The notes beneath the pieces were generated by a model. The model did no database searches, had not been told where the DNA came from, and saw nothing but the letters and a program-made list of their open reading frames with translations. This document shows, piece by piece, positions 6,513 to 16,154 of a stretch of DNA of 64,000 nucleotides (position 1 is the stretch's first letter; the number at the start of each line of letters is the position of its first letter). A program made the translations under genes and the position numbers. Source of the stretch: Bacillota bacterium (lineage in GTDB: Bacteria; Bacillota; Clostridia; Oscillospirales; Acutalibacteraceae); the NCBI GenBank assembly GCA_023416955.1, contig JAEZGM010000046.1, forward strand, positions 27,364-91,363, written 5' to 3'.

Positions 6513-9500
6513 AGATTTATTTAAGAAGGAAATAACCCGCTCGATTCAGGGTGTCGTTACGATAGGCAATGAGGACGAAGATCAGAAGTGGCAGGAACTC
6601 GAGGAATATGTATGCACGGATGAAATTACAAAGAGTTTCCGTACGTTTTTCCGTCGTTATCGTGAATCTATTGCCAGACCTACTGAGAAAATCGGTGTAT
6701 GGATCACCGGCTTCTTTGGCTCCGGTAAATCTCATTTCCTGAAGATCCTTGGCTATATTCTTGAGAACGAAGAAGTCGCGGGCTGGGAAGCTATCCACTA
6801 CTTTGATGAAAAAATTAAGGATGAAATGGTCTTAGCGGATATCCGGCAGTGCGCAAAAGCAAACAGCAAAGTTGTTCTTTTTAATATTGACAGTAAGGCG
6901 AAGTCTGATTCAAAGGCAAAAACACAGGCCATTATGGATATCATGCTCCGTGCCTTCAACGAATCTATCGGTTATTGCGGTTCCAGCCCCTGGGTTGCAG
7001 ATATGGAACGTACCCTCGATGAAGAAGGCAGACTGAAAGAATTCATTGCCAATTTTGAGGAACTCTCCAAGCGCAACTGGACCCAGACGCGTGCAAAGGC
7101 GCTACTGAACCGGGATTATATTATCAAGGCTCTTGTTTCCGTCCGTGAAATGAGCGAAGAAAGTGCAAAACAGTTTGTGGAGGATCAGACAAGAAACTTC
7201 ACGAACACGACGGAAGAGTTCGCCAAAATCGTTGATGAATACTGCAAGAAAAACAAGACCAGAGTTGTTTTCCTCATGGACGAGGTCGGTCAGTTCATTG
7301 GTGACAATACGCAGCTGATGCTGAATCTGCAAACTTGCGTGGAGGATCTTGGCAAGTACTGCCGTGGTCAGGCTTGGGTCGTTGTGACATCCCAGCAGGA
7401 ACTGAAGGCCATGATCGATAGCACCAAGGATAAGCAGCAGGACTTCTCCAAGATTCAGGGCCGTTTCGATACTCGTTTGCTTCTCAGTGGTGCCAATGCT
7501 GACGAAGTCATCAAAAAGCGTATCCTTGAGAAAAAAGATACCGCCGCCACACCTCTCCGTGCGCTGTATGACGCGAACAGCAGTAAGTTGTCCAATCTCA
7601 TTCTCTTTCAGGCTAAACCGACATGGTCCGGCTATAAGGATGCGGAAGAGTTCAAGGATGTATATCCTTTCGTGTCATATCAGTTTGAACTGCTGCAGAA
7701 GGTCTTTGAAGCCATCCGTGAACATGGCATGAGCGAAGGTAAACATCTTTCCCAGAATGAGCGTTCGCTGCTGAGTGCATTCCAAGAATCCGCAAAACGG
7801 TATGCCGATTCCGATGCCGGTATTCTCGTTCCGTTTGACAGTTTTTATCAGACCATAGAACAGTTCATAGACTACGACATAAAGACCGTTTTCACCAACG
7901 CCGAACGTCGTGCCAGCCTAGACCCGTTTGCAATCCGTGTACTGCGGGTTCTGTTTATGGTAAAGAATGTAAAGGAAATGCCCGCCACAATCGACAGATT
8001 GGCAACTCTGATGGTTGAGAGCATCAATGAAGATAAGGCTGCTCTCAAGGATCGCATCCTTGAAGCGCTGAAGCAGCTTGAGGAAGAAACGCTTATCCAG
8101 AAAAACGGAGAGGAATACGACTTTCTTACCAATGCTGAGCAGGATGTCAATAAACAGATTAACATTTCTGGATATAATGAGGGCGAAGTCCAGCGTACCA
8201 TATTTGACATTATTTACGATAAAGTGCTGGAAAGCAACAAGTATCGATATGAAGGCCGGTTTGATTTTGGTTTGAACCGTTATGTCGATTCGGAGATCAA
8301 AGGCTCCTTCAGCCAGGATAGCATTACGATGAAGGTCTTCACGCTATTTTCCGGCTTAAAGGAAGACACAGAATTTGCAGCAGAATCTTTGCGCTCCAAC
8401 AGTCTAGTGATTGACCTCACCGAGGGTACATATATTGATGAACTGATTCGGGCAAACAAGATTGCCACCTTTAAACGCAATAACAGTGCATATATGACCG
8501 CATCTCTTACTGAAATCATGAGCAAAAAGTCAGCAGAACTTTCCGACCGCATCAGTCGTGCAGAGGATATTATCCGTTCTCTGCTTCGTACTGCACCCAT
8601 TTACATTGGCGGTACCAGAATCGACATCAAGCAGAAAGATGGCAAGGATCGTCTTCTGGATGCGTTGAAGCAGATGGTCAAGCAGGATTGTTACAAGCTT
8701 GGCCTTGTCGGTTATTTCTACAATGATCAGCGTACAATTCTCACTCGGCTCAACGATAACAATATGCGCATAGATGACGATCTGTCTACTGACGCCAACA
8801 AGGGGGCATATGACGAAATCTGCGAAAAGATCAAAAACGACAAACAGCTCGGCAGAAAAGTTACTGTCAAAGGCTTGATCGATTTCTTTTCTAAAAAACC
8901 TTATGGCTGGAGAGAACTCGATATTCAGGGCATGATCAGCGTTTTGTGGAAAAATCACATTATTCAAATTTTCATCCACGACAATGCGGTCGACGAGAAA
9001 AACGGCACTTTCAAAAATGATCTCGTCCACAAATCGAATGTGGATACTATGGTCATACGTCTGCAGGAAAAGATTGATGATACCGTTCTTTACAATGTCA
9101 AGCGCATTATGAACAGTACATATTCCGAGAATCTTCCTCTGGAAGAAGATAAACTCAAAGCCGGGGTTGTCTCCTTCTTCGACCGGAAGCGCACTTTCCT
9201 CTCCGGACTGAAAACGAAATACGGTACGGAATATGCCGGGTGCAAAGCTGCCTCTGAAATCTATCAGGATTTTGACGCTATCCTCCGCTCCAGCGATACT
9301 CTCACCATCTTCAATGAGATAATTGCCCGGAAAGACAGCCTTGAGGATCGCGCCGAGACGCTTGACCAGCTGGAAGGTTTCTACAAGGACGGCAGTAATC
9401 AGCAAAAAAATTATCAGGATGCGATTGCCATCATCGACTGGTATATGGCGAACTGCATGCTTGAAGATCTCTCTAAATTATCCGGCGTCGTGGACGCCAT

Positions 9501-10020
9501 GACGGTCATCGTGCAGATGGACATGCCGTTTACCAGGATGAATGACCTCGCAAATCTCGTGTTCCAGGCAAGCGAAATCAAGGATAGAATACTGGATGAT
9601 AAGTTCAAGAACACAAAAAAACGCTTGGAGAGCGATAGAAGCGCCATCAGCAAGGAACTGGCAGAGGCTTTGAACGCCAAACTGACCGACGACCAGAAAG
9701 GCCACATTCAGGATAAAGCCGATGAGATTTCCGGGCAGTATGATTCCTGGCTTGAAAGTCTCAGCAAAACGACCCCCAACATGGATTCCTACATTAACGC
9801 CAGCTCCAACACCGTCCGCGGTTTCCGTCAGTTAATTGCATCTGTTATGGCGGAGGATGGCAGCAGGGCCACCCGTTCCAAGCGTGTCAACATCATCGAC
9901 TGCATCCCGGTCGCCAACAAAAAAGTATCATCCACAGAGGATGTGAACAAGGTCATCGATGCCATCAAGAAGAGACTGCTTGCAGAACTCAAGGAAAATG
10001 ACGAGCTGAACCTCAATTAA
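6502..10020 (+). CDS. brxC: BREX ATPase BrxC
   Basis: The 1172-aa protein starts at the ATG at 6502, preceded by AAAGGAGAA. Walker A (GFFGSGKSH) is at about residues 70-78 in the family-typical context KIGVWITGFFGSGKSHFLKILGY (motif plus flanks). A Walker B-like VVFLMDEVGQFIG lies near residue 255. The rest is a long helical DUF499-like region with coiled-coil character. BrxC is the large P-loop ATPase of type 1 BREX, needed for both methylation and phage exclusion. Its first 11 bp overlap brxB. The long antisense frame at 8530-9405 is a codon-bias shadow, not a gene. Confidence 0.92.
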   Translation: MIIKDLFKKEITRSIQGVVTIGNEDEDQKWQELEEYVCTDEITKSFRTFFRRYRESIARPTEKIGVWITGFFGSGKSHFLKILGYILENEEVAGWEAIHYFDEKIKDEMVLADIRQCAKANSKVVLFNIDSKAKSDSKAKTQAIMDIMLRAFNESIGYCGSSPWVADMERTLDEEGRLKEFIANFEELSKRNWTQTRAKALLNRDYIIKALVSVREMSEESAKQFVEDQTRNFTNTTEEFAKIVDEYCKKNKTRVVFLMDEVGQFIGDNTQLMLNLQTCVEDLGKYCRGQAWVVVTSQQELKAMIDSTKDKQQDFSKIQGRFDTRLLLSGANADEVIKKRILEKKDTAATPLRALYDANSSKLSNLILFQAKPTWSGYKDAEEFKDVYPFVSYQFELLQKVFEAIREHGMSEGKHLSQNERSLLSAFQESAKRYADSDAGILVPFDSFYQTIEQFIDYDIKTVFTNAERRASLDPFAIRVLRVLFMVKNVKEMPATIDRLATLMVESINEDKAALKDRILEALKQLEEETLIQKNGEEYDFLTNAEQDVNKQINISGYNEGEVQRTIFDIIYDKVLESNKYRYEGRFDFGLNRYVDSEIKGSFSQDSITMKVFTLFSGLKEDTEFAAESLRSNSLVIDLTEGTYIDELIRANKIATFKRNNSAYMTASLTEIMSKKSAELSDRISRAEDIIRSLLRTAPIYIGGTRIDIKQKDGKDRLLDALKQMVKQDCYKLGLVGYFYNDQRTILTRLNDNNMRIDDDLSTDANKGAYDEICEKIKNDKQLGRKVTVKGLIDFFSKKPYGWRELDIQGMISVLWKNHIIQIFIHDNAVDEKNGTFKNDLVHKSNVDTMVIRLQEKIDDTVLYNVKRIMNSTYSENLPLEEDKLKAGVVSFFDRKRTFLSGLKTKYGTEYAGCKAASEIYQDFDAILRSSDTLTIFNEIIARKDSLEDRAETLDQLEGFYKDGSNQQKNYQDAIAIIDWYMANCMLEDLSKLSGVVDAMTVIVQMDMPFTRMNDLANLVFQASEIKDRILDDKFKNTKKRLESDRSAISKELAEALNAKLTDDQKGHIQDKADEISGQYDSWLESLSKTTPNMDSYINASSNTVRGFRQLIASVMAEDGSRATRSKRVNIIDCIPVANKKVSSTEDVNKVIDAIKKRLLAELKENDELNLN

Positions 10021-10034
10021 GAAGGTTGTAATTT

Positions 10035-13000
10035 ATGGATAAACGGATACTGCAAACCTACTCCGTTTGGGCAAAAGAGAATCTCGAAAAGCAGATCGAG
10101 ATTTCCTTGAAAACACTCGGTATCAACGGAGATAAGAATATCGCAAAAGCAAAAAAAGTCGGTGATTTTACGGTTATCGATGGTGATCAGAATTCCTACC
10201 CTGCCGCTTTATTTGATAAGCGCCAGCAGGTGGTTACAATGATAGAAAACAACGGCTATCAGAATGTCATTGAAGAATATGCCTATACTTGGTTCAATCG
10301 CTTCCTTGCCTTGCGATTTATGGAGATACATGATTTTCTGCCTCACGGATTCCGTGTGCTTTCGGATAGAGATGGTGGCTTCGAGCCGGAAATTCTGAAA
10401 AATGTTGGTCTTGTCAAAGATGAGCTGCACCTTGATGCCAAGGTCTGCACAGGTTTTAAGGAACGCGGGCAAATAGAAGAGCTGTTCCGTTACGTCCTTT
10501 TCCATCAGTGCAATGCGCTCTCCGGCATTCTTCCCATGCTCTTTTCGGCTGACAGCGACTATCTTGAACTTTTGTTGCCTAAAACTCTCCTGCGCGGCGA
10601 TACGGTCCTCACGAAGCTGATTGAGATCCCGGAAGAGTATTTTCTTGAGGACGTCGAGATTATCGGCTGGATGTATCAGTTTTATATCTCTGTCAAAAAG
10701 GATGAAGTCAATAACTCCAAAAAGAAAATTACAAAGGATACGCTTCCGGCAGTCACACAGCTTTTTACGCCGGATTGGATTGTACGCTACATGGCGCAGA
10801 ACTCTGTCGGACGTCTTTGGATGGAGAGCTATCCCTCTTCGCCGATTCGCAGCGAGATGAAGTATTATGTTGATGACCCGGTGCAGACAGAAGAGGTCCA
10901 GCGTAAGATAGATGCGATCAAGTACCGCAATGTCAATCCTGAAGAAATCCGCGTGATCGAACCCTGCTGCGGTTCGGGACACATCCTTGTTTATGTTTTT
11001 GACCTGCTTTGCAAAATGTACGAGGAAAAGGGATACCAGAAACGTGATATTCCCTCGCTCATTTTGACGAAGAATCTGGTTGGCCTCGATGTTGATAAAC
11101 GTGCCGCCCAGCTCGCCGCTTTTGCTCTCATCATGAAAGCCCGCAGCGTTAATCCTCGTTTTTTCAATGATACTTACTATGTTGCCCCACAGGTATATGA
11201 GATATTGGATTCCCAATACCTGATCAAACACGGCTACCGGGCACAGCTTTCTGACCTGCATATTTTGTCAGCAGAGGAACTCGGTGAAATTGAAAAGGTT
11301 GCAACGGATTTCAAAAACGCAAAGACTATAGGCTCCCTGCTGAAACTGAAGCCAGTCAAGTTTGATGTGCTTGATACTGCTATCGAGAAAATTAAAAAGA
11401 ATACTGTTTCAACAATTTTCAACTATCAGTTCATCAATGAAAGTGTTGTACTGTTGGAACAGCTTTCTGTCCTAGCAAAGGTCATCTCCGCAAAGTATGA
11501 TGTCATGATTACGAATCCACCATATATTGGGACGTCTGCGATGGAGGATCCTGTGAAGAACTACGCGGCAAAGCATTATCCGAACAGCAAGGCTGATATG
11601 TTTGCCATGTTTATGGAGACCGCCTTTGTGAAACCGAAGGGTTTCCTTGCAATGATTAACATGCATAGTTGGATGTTTCTTTCCAGTTATGAGAAACTGC
11701 GCATAGCTATTTTGACATCTAAAGATATTATCACAATGGCGCATCTTGGTTCCCGCGCCTTTGAAGCCATAGGCGGTGAAGTCGTTCAGACCACAACTTT
11801 TGTCATGCGAAATGTCAAGCTTGCTGGTAATGGTGTGTATTTCAGACTAGTTGATTGTGGAGACAAGGAAGCCGATTTCCTGAGTTCACTTTCTGGGGAG
11901 ATGATTATGGCAGAGGTAGGCAAACGATATGTAGTAAATGCATCAGAATTTAAGTTATTACCAGGTAACATATTCTGTTACTGGTTGCCAGAAGCTGTCC
12001 TTAGCCATTTTGAAAAAGATAAATGTTTGGACGATGTCGGTTCTGCAAAGCAAGGTCTATCTACTTCTAATAACAACCGATTTCTACGCTTTTGGTATGA
12101 AGTGTCCATTGACGGTATAGATTTCCACTGCAACAGTTGCGAAGCAACTACTGAACGAGGCAAAAAATGGTTCCCATATAATAAAGCAGGTAAATTTAGA
12201 AAATGGTCTTCTATCAATGAATATGTTGTTAATTACCAAAACAACGGTGCAGAGATCAAACAGACTGTTATGGAGAAGTATCCATATTTAAACGGTCCGG
12301 GATTCGTTGTTAAAAACACGGAATCATACTTTCATCATGGGATAACATGGAATGATGTGGCTACTGAGTCTTTTTGCTGCCGATATGTTCCAGACGGTTT
12401 TATCTTTGCCGATGCTGGTCCAATGTACTTCAGTAGCAAAGATTATGTGATGCTTGCGTATTTCAACTCTAAAGTGTTTCAGATTTTTGCAGATGTTATC
12501 TGTCAAGGGTTGCACTATAGTACTGGACATATCCCCCAAGTGCCATATTTAGCCGAGAATGAAAAGCAAGATATGGTTAGTGCGAAATCGGAGGAATGCC
12601 TTAATATTTCAACGAAGGATTGGGATGCATTTGAAACCTCTTGGAGTTTTAAGAAACACCCACTCGTGTTCCAAACTACGGATGTTGGGAAAGCTTATTA
12701 TGCATGGGCGGCCGAATGTCAATCTCGCTTTGATACGCTGAAAGCTAACGAAAAAGAACTTAATCGTATCTTCATCGACATTTACAGACTGCAAGGTGAA
12801 CTAACACCGGTAGTAAAAGATAAAGACGTCACCGTTCAACTTGCCGATAAAGAGCGTGACATCAAGTCTCTCATCTCCTATTTGATTGGTATTGTCATGG
12901 GCAGATACTCTCTGGATGTGGATGGCCTCGCCTATGCCGGCGGTGATTGGGATGCCTCAAAATACCGCACCTATCAGCCTGATGATGACGGAATTGTACC

Positions 13001-13607
13001 TATTTACTTCAAAGTGGGTATGGAGGACGGCCTGACTGCTAAGATCATTACTCTTATCAAGCAAATATACGGTACGGATACCTACCGTCAAAATATCGAT
13101 TTTATCGCGGAAGCGCTGAACAAGAATAGCAATGAGTCTTCCGAGGAAACGCTGAATCGGTATTTGAATGATGGATTCTATGCGGATCATCTGAAAATCT
13201 ATCAGAAGCGGCCCATTTACTGGATGTTCTCCAGCGGCAAGTACAACGGCTTTAAGTGCCTTATCTATATGCACCGCTATAACGAGGACACCCTGGCCCG
13301 CATCAACGGCAAGTACTTCCTGCCGGAATCTACCCGTCTGAAGAACGAACTCGATGAACTTCTTGCCTGTATTGAAGGCAGCGAGGGTAGAGATCGCATT
13401 CGTCTGGAAAAAGAGCGCCAGAAGCTGGCCACCGCATATAATGAAGCCATCGAATACGATCAGGTTCTCGACCATATGGCAAACCGTTATATTACCATTG
13501 ACCTCGATGACGGTGTTAAGGCCAATTACGCAAAGTTTCAGGGTGTGGAGATCGTCAGCGACAACGGCACGAGGGTGAAAAAGGACCTTCTGGTTCCGAT
13601 AAAGTAA
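10035..13607 (+). CDS. pglX: BREX adenine-specific DNA methyltransferase PglX (BrxX)
   Basis: The 1190-aa protein is a class I N6-adenine methyltransferase. The AdoMet-binding motif VIEPCCGSGHILVYVFDL is near residue 309, and catalytic motif IV NPPYIGTSAM near residue 494. The C-terminal half is probably the target-recognition part, followed by helical segments. PglX modifies one strand of a non-palindromic site, so host DNA is marked while unmodified phage DNA is restricted. It lies 14 bp after brxC and 9 bp before pglZ. Base composition drops in the recognition region (about 11.9-12.7 kb) relative to the flanks, suggesting domain exchange by recombination. No frameshift is seen. Confidence 0.93.
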   Translation: MDKRILQTYSVWAKENLEKQIEISLKTLGINGDKNIAKAKKVGDFTVIDGDQNSYPAALFDKRQQVVTMIENNGYQNVIEEYAYTWFNRFLALRFMEIHDFLPHGFRVLSDRDGGFEPEILKNVGLVKDELHLDAKVCTGFKERGQIEELFRYVLFHQCNALSGILPMLFSADSDYLELLLPKTLLRGDTVLTKLIEIPEEYFLEDVEIIGWMYQFYISVKKDEVNNSKKKITKDTLPAVTQLFTPDWIVRYMAQNSVGRLWMESYPSSPIRSEMKYYVDDPVQTEEVQRKIDAIKYRNVNPEEIRVIEPCCGSGHILVYVFDLLCKMYEEKGYQKRDIPSLILTKNLVGLDVDKRAAQLAAFALIMKARSVNPRFFNDTYYVAPQVYEILDSQYLIKHGYRAQLSDLHILSAEELGEIEKVATDFKNAKTIGSLLKLKPVKFDVLDTAIEKIKKNTVSTIFNYQFINESVVLLEQLSVLAKVISAKYDVMITNPPYIGTSAMEDPVKNYAAKHYPNSKADMFAMFMETAFVKPKGFLAMINMHSWMFLSSYEKLRIAILTSKDIITMAHLGSRAFEAIGGEVVQTTTFVMRNVKLAGNGVYFRLVDCGDKEADFLSSLSGEMIMAEVGKRYVVNASEFKLLPGNIFCYWLPEAVLSHFEKDKCLDDVGSAKQGLSTSNNNRFLRFWYEVSIDGIDFHCNSCEATTERGKKWFPYNKAGKFRKWSSINEYVVNYQNNGAEIKQTVMEKYPYLNGPGFVVKNTESYFHHGITWNDVATESFCCRYVPDGFIFADAGPMYFSSKDYVMLAYFNSKVFQIFADVICQGLHYSTGHIPQVPYLAENEKQDMVSAKSEECLNISTKDWDAFETSWSFKKHPLVFQTTDVGKAYYAWAAECQSRFDTLKANEKELNRIFIDIYRLQGELTPVVKDKDVTVQLADKERDIKSLISYLIGIVMGRYSLDVDGLAYAGGDWDASKYRTYQPDDDGIVPIYFKVGMEDGLTAKIITLIKQIYGTDTYRQNIDFIAEALNKNSNESSEETLNRYLNDGFYADHLKIYQKRPIYWMFSSGKYNGFKCLIYMHRYNEDTLARINGKYFLPESTRLKNELDELLACIEGSEGRDRIRLEKERQKLATAYNEAIEYDQVLDHMANRYITIDLDDGVKANYAKFQGVEIVSDNGTRVKKDLLVPIK

Positions 13608-13616
13608 GGTGAAGTT

Positions 13617-16142
13617 ATGGCAAGTATAGACTATCAGGAGGCCAGAAAAGAAATCGTCAAGTTGTTTTCCGCGAAGGATGACAGTGAACGTAAGATTATT
13701 TTCTGGTATGATGCTCCGGCAAATTTTAAAGATGACATTGCCGCCGACAGCCATGACTGCTGCCGGGTGCTTGTGTGCAATAAAAACGAGTTTGCCATAA
13801 AGAAGATCATCGAGCATGAGGATACACGGTCCAACTTTCTCGTTTATGTCCCGGCAGACAAACCCATAGATACCGAAAACTGGTTGCTGGATATTCTGAT
13901 GTACAGCGACGAATATTATGCGGATACTGTTGCGCTGACCATGCGTCGACTTGGTCTCACCAATACTGATCTTCGACGTGTGGTGGAACGTTATTCTAAA
14001 TTCTTTGACAGTGAGGCCCGAAATAGGAAGCTGGATTCCTTTGTTGAGGTCTGTGATAGCATGAGCACCGATGATCTCAAAATGTCCATGATGTGTGTAT
14101 TAGTCAAGGCATCCTCCCGCTCTATCGAAAGTGTCCTTACTGAACTGGTATTCGATGAGCCCGGCAGCAAATATTCAGATTTGAAGAAGTTTGGCTTTGA
14201 AGAGTATCTGTGGGATAAAATCTCCGGGTACTACAATTATGAGGGCGATCAGAATATTGAGCTTCTGACGAAGAAGTTTATGTTTTCCGCACTGCTGGAG
14301 CAGAAAATTGAGCTTGACTCACTGCCGTCCTACTATGATCAGTACACAATTAACAGGTCAGGCAAGATGGATGCAAAGTTCTTTATTGATAAAATAAAGA
14401 GTGATAAGCGTTACTCCGTTCTGCAGGCTTCCATCGCGTCCGAACTGAAAATTGAAGGTCTGCTCATATCCAGAGATGTGTCCTGTGTGCGGAGTTCCGA
14501 TGTATTTGAGTGCATCGACGTTTACGTTATCAAGAAGATTGCGGAAAGCCTGAAGAACGGCAGTCTGGATTATGATACGTTTGATTGTGTCATCTCCGAC
14601 CGCATCAATTCCATGTGGTACGAGCCGCACCGTGCAGAATATGAACTGCTCAGCAATGCCATGTCCTTCTTTAAAATACTGGACAAGCCTATTCCCACGC
14701 AGCTTATGGCAACGGAATATATCCGCAATTATACCAGTACCTATTATCTCGTCGACACATACTACCGTCATGTCTGCACTTGCTTCAAGCAAATAGAACG
14801 TCCGGAAGATGAGTTCGAATGGCTGATGGAGCGTGTCGAACTGTCTTATCAGATCAAGTTCCTCGATGTTCTTGGGAAAGAGTACAGCGACGCTCTCGCT
14901 GAACAGGGAGAATGGGCGTTCTGCGGCGTTGACATGACGAGAGATTTCTATTGGCATATGCAGAAAAACAACTACAAGAAATGCTTCGTTATTATATCTG
15001 ACGGTCTGCGCTATGAGATCGGCCATGAGCTTTTTGATCAGATCCGTATGGACCCGATTCTGAAAGGCAGGGAAGAGATCAGTTACATGATTTCACCATT
15101 GCCGTCTGAGACACGTTTCGGCATGGCCGCGCTTCTGCCACATCGCGCTATCACATATGCAAACAAGGCTGTTCTCGTGGATGCCCAGTCTACAAACAGT
15201 ATTCAGTCGCGTGATAATATTCTCAATGCAAAGAATGGATCTTACGCAGCCATCGGCTATGACGACATCAATAATATGAGTCGTGCTGACCTTAGAAGCT
15301 ATATGGCAGACAAGTCCACCGTTTATATCTATCACGACGTAGTAGATAATGCTGGTGAGCATAACGAAAGCAAGGTTTTTGATGTTACGCCTACGGCTGT
15401 GAATGAAATCCTTATGCTCATTCGAAAGCTTTATAACAGTCTGCAGATTTCGAACTTCTATGTCACGGCGGATCACGGCTTCCTTTATCGACGCAATGCC
15501 ATTGAAGAGTCTCAGAAATACAACAGTATAGTGTCCCTGCATCCAACAGAAGCATCAAAGCGGTATGTCCTGACGGATGATGCCTCGCTAGGTATTCCAT
15601 ATACAACCGAGTTCAAACTAAAAAACGTCGGTGACGGCTCATACAAGGTCATTACGCCGTATGGCTATGACCTTTTCAAGACCCAGGGCAGCGGCTTGCA
15701 GTATGTTCATGGCGGAGCCGCACTTCAGGAGACTATCGTTCCTCTCATACATATTGGGGAACTCAGCTCTGCGAAGAACAAAGATGCCGTTACCCCGGTC
15801 GGCGTCCGGCTGAAGAGCATAACCCGAAAAATTACCAACCGCAGTTTTACCCTGGAATTTGAGCAATATGAAAAAGTCGAAGAGCGCAAGCAAGCCATTA
15901 CATGTGAAACGTATATCGTGGATGAAGATGGAAATAACGTCTCTGGCGAGTACCGTTTCGTTGCAAACTCTGCAAGCGACAATCAGGAGAGCAGGACCAC
16001 AAAGATTCGGTTTGCACTGATGAATATCGAGTTTGACCGGAACAAGCGTTATTATCTGGTACTGCGTAATCTCGCAAAGCCAGATGAATATATAGAAAAA
16101 GAGCAGTTCACAATCGACATCCTCGCATTCAAGCTTTTTTAA
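13617..16142 (+). CDS. pglZ: BREX alkaline-phosphatase-superfamily protein PglZ
   Basis: The 841-aa protein has an N-terminal helical region and a central PglZ domain of the alkaline phosphatase superfamily. FVIISDGLRYEIGHEL (metal-binding Asp and the position after it) lies near residue 458, and FYVTADHGFLYRR (second metal Asp-His) near residue 615. A beta-rich C-terminal region follows. PglZ is the hallmark BREX gene; its enzymatic substrate is uncertain. Start ATG 13617 follows AAGGTGAAGTT. Confidence 0.92.
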   Translation: MASIDYQEARKEIVKLFSAKDDSERKIIFWYDAPANFKDDIAADSHDCCRVLVCNKNEFAIKKIIEHEDTRSNFLVYVPADKPIDTENWLLDILMYSDEYYADTVALTMRRLGLTNTDLRRVVERYSKFFDSEARNRKLDSFVEVCDSMSTDDLKMSMMCVLVKASSRSIESVLTELVFDEPGSKYSDLKKFGFEEYLWDKISGYYNYEGDQNIELLTKKFMFSALLEQKIELDSLPSYYDQYTINRSGKMDAKFFIDKIKSDKRYSVLQASIASELKIEGLLISRDVSCVRSSDVFECIDVYVIKKIAESLKNGSLDYDTFDCVISDRINSMWYEPHRAEYELLSNAMSFFKILDKPIPTQLMATEYIRNYTSTYYLVDTYYRHVCTCFKQIERPEDEFEWLMERVELSYQIKFLDVLGKEYSDALAEQGEWAFCGVDMTRDFYWHMQKNNYKKCFVIISDGLRYEIGHELFDQIRMDPILKGREEISYMISPLPSETRFGMAALLPHRAITYANKAVLVDAQSTNSIQSRDNILNAKNGSYAAIGYDDINNMSRADLRSYMADKSTVYIYHDVVDNAGEHNESKVFDVTPTAVNEILMLIRKLYNSLQISNFYVTADHGFLYRRNAIEESQKYNSIVSLHPTEASKRYVLTDDASLGIPYTTEFKLKNVGDGSYKVITPYGYDLFKTQGSGLQYVHGGAALQETIVPLIHIGELSSAKNKDAVTPVGVRLKSITRKITNRSFTLEFEQYEKVEERKQAITCETYIVDEDGNNVSGEYRFVANSASDNQESRTTKIRFALMNIEFDRNKRYYLVLRNLAKPDEYIEKEQFTIDILAFKLF

Positions 16143-16154
16143 GGGGGTTTAGCG

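Noticed and set aside
8530..9405. 291-aa antisense ORF in brxC, and similar long antisense frames in pglX, pglZ and brxL
   Set aside because: Shadow frames of well-recognised BREX genes; no starts with ribosome-binding sites and no domains.
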